Positions 36,607-40,717 of a DNA stretch of 40,717 nucleotides are shown piece after piece. Source of the stretch: Alectoria sarmentosa (lineage: Eukaryota; Ascomycota; Lecanoromycetes; Lecanorales; Parmeliaceae); contig WOGZ01000298.1 in assembly GCA_009733775.1 (NCBI GenBank), forward strand, positions 1 through 40,717, written 5' to 3'. Under the pieces are notes generated by a model, which worked only from the letters and a program-made list of their open reading frames with translations, searched no databases and was not told where the DNA came from. A program made the translations under genes and the position numbers. How positions within the stretch are numbered: position 1 is the first letter of the stretch; each line of letters begins with the position of its first letter.

Positions 36607-36765
36607 TGTTACGAAGTAACCTCGAGGAAATAGGTTTATTCGAGAGCGTCGCTGATTGTTAAGTTAAAAGATCAATTTCACATTACTCAAATGTGATCTA
36701 TTTTATTATTTACGTCTCTGAAACGATAAAATCGTTTCTTAAATTGCAAAATTAAAATTATGATA
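36607..36765 (-). repeat. LTR of the miniature element, right copy
   Basis: 159 bases. Differences from the left copy are mostly transitions (cattactcaaatgtg, acgtctct). It begins tgttacgaagtaacc, itself an inverted repeat. Confidence 0.88.
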
Positions 36766-36999
36766 ATATAATATAAATATACAAAAAAGACAAAAAGAAA
36801 AAAATTATAACATAAAAGTCGTTTATTATATCACGTTTATAAAAATGTCGAATGATTTTAAAATATGATTTCGTTAAATGTACGAAGCGAATAATTAATG
36901 AAAAAAAGTTTTTATCATTTTCAAAAAGATAATATTTAAAAAAAAGAAATTTGAATTAGTGACGTTATTCGTATAATAAAAAAATACATTAACGACGTC

Positions 37000-37960
37000 G
37001 TCAAAAATCGTTTCGAAAATTGATTTGAAAATTATTTTGAAGATTATAAAAAAGACTTTTAAAGAATTCGAGCAATCAAAAATTCGATTCAAATTTCGTA
37101 ATAATTTATTATATTACGTTTTTAACGATAAACGTAAAAAATTGTGTATTTTTCATTTTTTGAAATAAAAATTATTTCGCATAACTTATAATTTATCAAA
37201 TTAAAATAATTTTTATAAAATATATAATCGCTTATCAAACTTTATTTATATTTAATAATTTATTAAATAATTATAATTTTTTATTTTTTATTACTTAAAA
37301 TGTTAAATTTATTAAATTATAAAACATTTTTTATATAAATCGCTTAATTTTATTATAACGTTTTCGATTTCGTTTTATATTTTAACAATAAACTTTATAA
37401 ATAGTTATTCGAAATTAATAATTATAATATTTTATTTATAATAACGAATAAATTTACGAAAAAAATGTTTTTCGTGATTTAAAAAGATATTTAAAATATC
37501 GTTAATTGAATAAATGTTATTATTATCGCATTGTTTAAGCACGATTAAAACATTTCAAAAAAATTTATTAATAATCGCGATTTAAAATTCATATTAACGT
37601 TTTAAAAAATAATCTTTAATCGTTTTAAAATAAGCTTTTTAATTTCGATTGTTTATTATTTTCAAATATATAAATAATTAAAATATATAAATTATACGAT
37701 AAAAATAGCATTACGTTATTATATAATAAAAAACATTAATTAATGTTAAGCTTTATTATTTATTAATGTTATTTTTAATAATTTAATTAATTTTATTATT
37801 AATTTCGTTTTTAACGAATTAATTTATAAATTTCGCGTTAATAATAACGTTAATTTTTTAAAAAATTTATCATCGTAAAAATTTAAAAAGTTTCGATTAA
37901 TTAAATGCGAAGTTGTTAATAAAGTTATAACATTTATTAACGTTATAATTAAAGCTCGTT
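37000..37960 (+). pseudogene. Integrase remnant of Gypsy-1
   Basis: The frame reads ALFKHD, NISKKFINNRDLKF (phase from 37561), FNRFKISFLISIVYYFQI, then LKYINYTIKIALRYYI, and later FNNLINFIINFVFNELIYKF. This matches the Gypsy integrase core after the second catalytic Asp (here INNRDLKF, D changed to N from a DRDPKF-type motif), the Y-H-P-Q-T-D-G-Q segment (YYFQI) and the FxxNELxYGxR end. The same phase continues into the chromodomain. It differs from the RT/RNase H phase even after subtracting the 479-base insertion, so one further indel or a frameshift site lies between. The minus-strand frame 36895-37092 is antisense. Confidence 0.82.
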
Positions 37961-38530
37961 ATAATAACAAATATATTTCATTAAATTTCAAAAAAAATGA
38001 TGAAATTTATTTTCGTTTATATTATAAATATAAGATTTTTGAAAAAGAAAATCGAAAATTTCATTAATAGCGTGTCGATTTTTTTTTAATATTTAACAAA
38101 ATCGATAATTTTGTTTATAAATTCGATTTATCGTTTATTATAAAAATTTAATCGATAATTTTTATAACATAATTAAAATCGATTTTAAAAGGCGAAAATT
38201 TATATCGACGTTTTCGTTTTACGAATTCATTTTCGATAAAAAACGAAGATCGATTTTCGAATTTTTATAAAATCGAGAAACTCGTCGAAAGAAGAATTGT
38301 TAATGAAAAATTCGAATATTTTATTAAATGATTAAATTATAATAAATAACATAACGTTTAATATAAATTAAAAGATTTAAACTTCGTTAAAAATTTTATT
38401 ATCGATTATAAACGAACGCATATATCGAGATTTACGTCGATAAAAGAAAAACGTTATAATGTTATAATTATGAAATCTCTTTCGCACGCATTTCGATAAT
38501 TTATCGAATCAATTTCGATGAAATTTTAAA
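37961..38530 (+). pseudogene. Integrase C-terminus and chromodomain of Gypsy-1
   Basis: First comes IIKARYNNKYISLNFKKNDEIYF-RLYYKYKI and RKFH, the GPY/F-type region. Then at about 38240-38420 FYKIEKLVERRIVNEKFEYFIK-stop-LNYNK and YKLKDLNFVKNFI. This is the chromodomain signature: YEVExILxxR, YLVKWxxYxxxxNxWxPxxxL. The conserved tryptophans are stop codons here (TGG to TGA or TAA), a RIP change. In active chromoviruses this domain directs insertion to heterochromatin by binding methylated histone H3. The name rests on motif knowledge of the family. Confidence 0.85.
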
Positions 38531-38537
38531 CGCGTTT

Positions 38538-38840
38538 TTGATAATTGCGTGCTTGAGAATTGCGTTTTCGCATTTTTTGAAAAATCGTTATACGAATCGA
38601 GTATTTTTAAATCGTTATCTTTATTATAACATTTATTTCGAAACGTTTCAAAGATTTCGCCAAGGCAGTAATCGAAATGTTTCGTTAATTTGTTATTATA
38701 TTATCATTTATATCTCGATTATAACTTTCAATTTTGTTAATCGAGAAATTTGTTTATTAACTATGTTACGATCGACAGATATGCAAAAAAATTCAAAGTT
38801 AAGAATTATGTTAATGACGATAAAAGATGTTTACGTATAA
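38538..38840 (+). pseudogene. Lightly RIPed open frame after the Gypsy-1 chromodomain
   Basis: A 100-codon frame starting MIIACLRIAFSHFLKNRYTN and including FRQGSNRNVSL and RSTDMQKNSKL. It lies between the chromodomain and the 3' LTR. Its C's are less restricted to CpG than in neighbouring DNA, and Gln codons survive. It could be the C-terminal end of the polyprotein, an extra ORF, or plain 3' untranslated sequence that happens to be open. I know no domain in it. Confidence 0.35.
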
Positions 38841-38956
38841 ATTGTCTTATTTATTTTGTTTATTACGTATAATTATTGTGAAAGAAAATCTTATTTTATT
38901 TATTAATTGTATTTCACGATAGCGAAAACGTTGTTTTTAATTCTTTTATTAACATT

Positions 38957-39155
38957 TAATATGAAATCGACGATCAATAAATTTTGTTAAAAAGCATTTA
39001 TTTTATCGAAATATTTATCTCGTTTAATAACTACCTTTGTTATAAAGATATCTCGTTAAGTTTATAATTTGACAAATTTATATAAATAATTATTTTCGTA
39101 AAAGAGAATTAATTAATCTTTTATTTATTAAATTTTAAAACGTATTTTTATATCA
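38957..39155 (+). repeat. 3' LTR of Gypsy-1
   Basis: 199 bases beginning taatatgaaatcgacg and ending tatatca, followed by the target duplication aaaat. It shares all major blocks with the 5' LTR. No convincing polypurine tract precedes it. Confidence 0.9.
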
Positions 39156-40590
39156 AAAATAGTTTTATTATATTAATTAAAACGATATATTTATGTTTTT
39201 TTAATTTAATAAATTTATTAACGAATTATTTAAAAAACATAATCGATTTAAAAATATCGTAAAATATTTTTATAATTAATAAATGTGTGATTTCATTAAA
39301 AAAAACGAGTTAATTTATTAAATTATACGTTAAAATAAATATTTAATTATTAAATAAAACATAATTTTTATTTTAAAATGTTTATAAACTTTTTCGTTAA
39401 ATTAATAATTATATTACTTTTTTTAATTATTATATAAGCTTTAATTATAAAGAAAACTTAATTTATAATAATAATTTCGATAAGATTTTTAATTAAACGA
39501 TTATAATAATCAAAAATTATAAAAAAAAAAGATTATAAAAGAAATAAGAGAAGATTTTATATAATTATATAATAAACGTAAGCGAAAAGATTTAACATTC
39601 GTTTAATAATAAAATATTAAAACGTTATTTAATTTTTTTTATATATGATATTAATATATAATTCGATTAATATTCAAATATAATAATCTTGATAATTTTT
39701 TAAAATTTTAATGCTCGTGCTTTTTTCTTTTTATATTTTTTACATTTTAATTAATTTATTTTATATTAAATCACATTTTTATCTTTTCGATTTTTTATTA
39801 ATTAATTATAAACTTTTTTTTTATTCAACATTATTTAAATTAAAGTTATTGTAAATAATATAAGTTAATAAAAAATAAAGTTAAGTTATATTATAAATTT
39901 ATTTATATTTTATTATATCACTTTTTTAAATAAATTTCGCGCATAAAAATTTGTTAATAAATCGTTTAATAACGTGTTTTTAACACAATTTAATTATTTA
40001 ATACGTTATATATAAAAAATGTAATTATAAAGCTTCATCGTCGTTTAAATTTTTTTATAATTTTATAAAAAGAGATTTTGTTAAAAAATTTTAAAATGAA
40101 AAGAAAAGTTACTCAATTTTTAATATTTTTTGATAAGAAATATATTATTTAATGTTGAAATTTAAATTTGATGTTTTTTATTATTTTTTTAATATAAAAT
40201 TTTATATCAATTATTTGCGTATATATATAAACGCATAAAAGCTTTTTTTAATTATCGAATATTATTTAATACATTATTCGCTTTATTATTACTTTTTATT
40301 TATAATTTTTTTTAAATTATTTAATTTTTAATATTGCGATATTTGTTTAAATAATTATATATAAAATAATTAAACGATATTCAATTGAATCATTTATAAT
40401 AACGACGTAAATCTTTTTATATTCAAAGACGTTTTATTTTACGTTTTATATATTTATAAAAAATATCGACGTCGTACGATATATTTTTATTTATCGATAT
40501 CGTTATTATTAAATTTTAATTTTATATTAAAAAGATAAATCATTTTCGCTTCGTTTTTCGTTTTATTTTTCGCAAATTTCGTTATTTATA
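39156..40590. other. Decayed AT-rich DNA right of Gypsy-1
   Basis: This is the continuation of 28774-30849 across the Gypsy-1 insertion. It holds repeat G copy 2 and otherwise nothing recognisable. No frame above 60 codons is present. Confidence 0.55.
39935..40031 (+). repeat. Short dispersed repeat G, copy 2
   Basis: Its core 39954-40031 is the same length as 10299-10376, and most differences are transitions. It retains 'aacgtgtttttaacac' where copy 1 has the RIPed form. Confidence 0.55.
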
Positions 40591-40601
40591 CTTATTTATT
40601 T

Positions 40602-40661
40602 ATCGTCGCGACGATATAAATAAATAAATAAATAAATAAAGTATCATCGCGACGATACTTT
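40602..40661. repeat. Two CG-cored palindromes in an AAAT/TTTA tract
   Basis: Palindrome 1: atcgtcgcgacgat at 40602-40615 (perfect), flanked by tttattt / aaataaa arms. Palindrome 2: 40638-40661, 24 bases from aaagtatc to gatacttt with one mismatched pair, its arms extending through (AAAT)n on the left and (TTTA)n on the right. Confidence 0.75.
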
Positions 40662-40662
40662 G

Positions 40663-40663
40663 T

Positions 40664-40714
<51 letters not shown>

Positions 40715-40717
40715 TTT
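40663..40717. repeat. (TTTA)n microsatellite at the window edge
   Basis: 55 bases of near-perfect TTTA repeats run to the last base, so the true length is unknown. Confidence 0.85.

Larger units (their letters stand above)
36292..36765 (-). mobile_element. 474-bp miniature LTR element (TRIM-like)
   Basis: Two 159-base direct repeats (36292-36450 and 36607-36765) flank a 156-base interior. Ends are tatcacgaag...catgata and tgttacgaag...tatgata, implying an original TG...CA LTR with a palindromic terminus (GTCACGAAGTGAC-like). A 5-base duplication ATATA lies at 36287-36291 and 36766-36770, low-complexity but exactly placed. The minus strand has a purine-rich aagagaagaataa immediately upstream of the LTR at 36292-36450, like a polypurine tract, which suggests minus orientation. 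No coding capacity; no tRNA-complementary primer site was recognised. It is much less RIPed than surrounding Gypsy-1. Confidence 0.85.
30850..39155 (+). mobile_element. Complete chromodomain-type Ty3/Gypsy retrotransposon (Gypsy-1)
   Basis: 8306 bases including a 479-base nested insertion. LTRs of 200 and 199 bases lie at 30850-31049 and 38957-39155, with ends TGATAT...ATATCA in the least mutated form. Target duplication AAAAT lies at 30845-30849 and 39156-39160. Plus-strand order: Gag remnants (33011-34077), reverse transcriptase (34740-35400), RNase H (35480-36000), the miniature LTR element, integrase (about 37000-37960) and chromodomain (38150-38430). This order and the C-terminal chromodomain place it among fungal chromoviruses. 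RIP stops occur throughout, so it is inactive. Confidence 0.92.

Noticed and set aside
36895..37092. Minus-strand frame of 65 codons
   Set aside because: Antisense to the Gypsy-1 integrase region, no motif.
40663..40717. Terminal repeats as a telomere
   Set aside because: TTTA is not a G-bearing telomere repeat such as TTAGGG, and an inverted AAAT run lies just inside it.
1..40717. Mitochondrial, apicoplast or Plasmodium-like DNA because of the AT content
   Set aside because: Nuclear Ty3/Gypsy elements with RIP-type transitions and a GC-balanced island explain the composition; no organelle genes or rRNA/tRNA were seen.

Overview
The window looks like nuclear DNA of a filamentous ascomycete (Pezizomycotina) with a two-compartment genome: a short GC-balanced island (about 1.1-3.0 kb) beside some 37 kb of extremely AT-rich DNA built almost entirely of decayed LTR retrotransposons. 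The decay has the signature of repeat-induced point mutation (RIP). C->T and G->A transitions dominate between repeat copies, CpA and TpG are scarce, and most surviving C's sit in CpG. In readable retroelement protein frames W and Q have become stops, D has become N, P has become L and A has become V/I. I found no tRNA, rRNA, CRISPR array or bacterial gene. The organism call is inference; no species is claimed.

Layout. 1-780: AT-rich, geneless. 835-916: fragment resembling pogo/Fot1-type terminal inverted repeats. 1100-3000: GC-balanced island with one possible small minus-strand gene (1699-2088). 3005-3300 and 4415-4730: a direct duplication whose left copy is nearly unmutated and whose right copy is RIPed. 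3957-4417: 5' LTR and a fragment of a non-autonomous LTR element. 4730-11207: deeply decayed DNA with a possible gag-like remnant, a short repeat, an AT tandem block and a 26-bp poly-A.

11208-27278: an outer Ty3/Gypsy element (here Gypsy-3, minus strand). Inside it sits a second complete Gypsy element (Gypsy-2, 15418-22491, minus strand, 204-bp LTRs, target duplication GTTTT). Its upstream LTR is split by a complete 1895-bp non-autonomous LTR element (25228-27122, target duplication AATAA) filled with tandem repeats. The intact LTR copy at 11208-11497 shows the empty site. A second, 5'-truncated copy of the non-autonomous element ends at 28773.

30850-39155: a complete chromodomain-bearing Gypsy element (Gypsy-1, plus strand, about 200-bp LTRs, target duplication AAAAT). 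It carries a 474-bp miniature LTR element (36292-36765, two 159-bp LTRs, target duplication ATATA). The right end (40590-40717) is two CG-cored palindromes running into a (TTTA)n tract.

No operon or working pathway is present; the logic is insertion stratigraphy plus RIP. The strongest results are the element boundaries and nesting order, worked out by hand from direct repeats and target duplications. The most novel candidates are the tandem-array non-autonomous LTR family and the 474-bp miniature element. I did not find a new cellular system.
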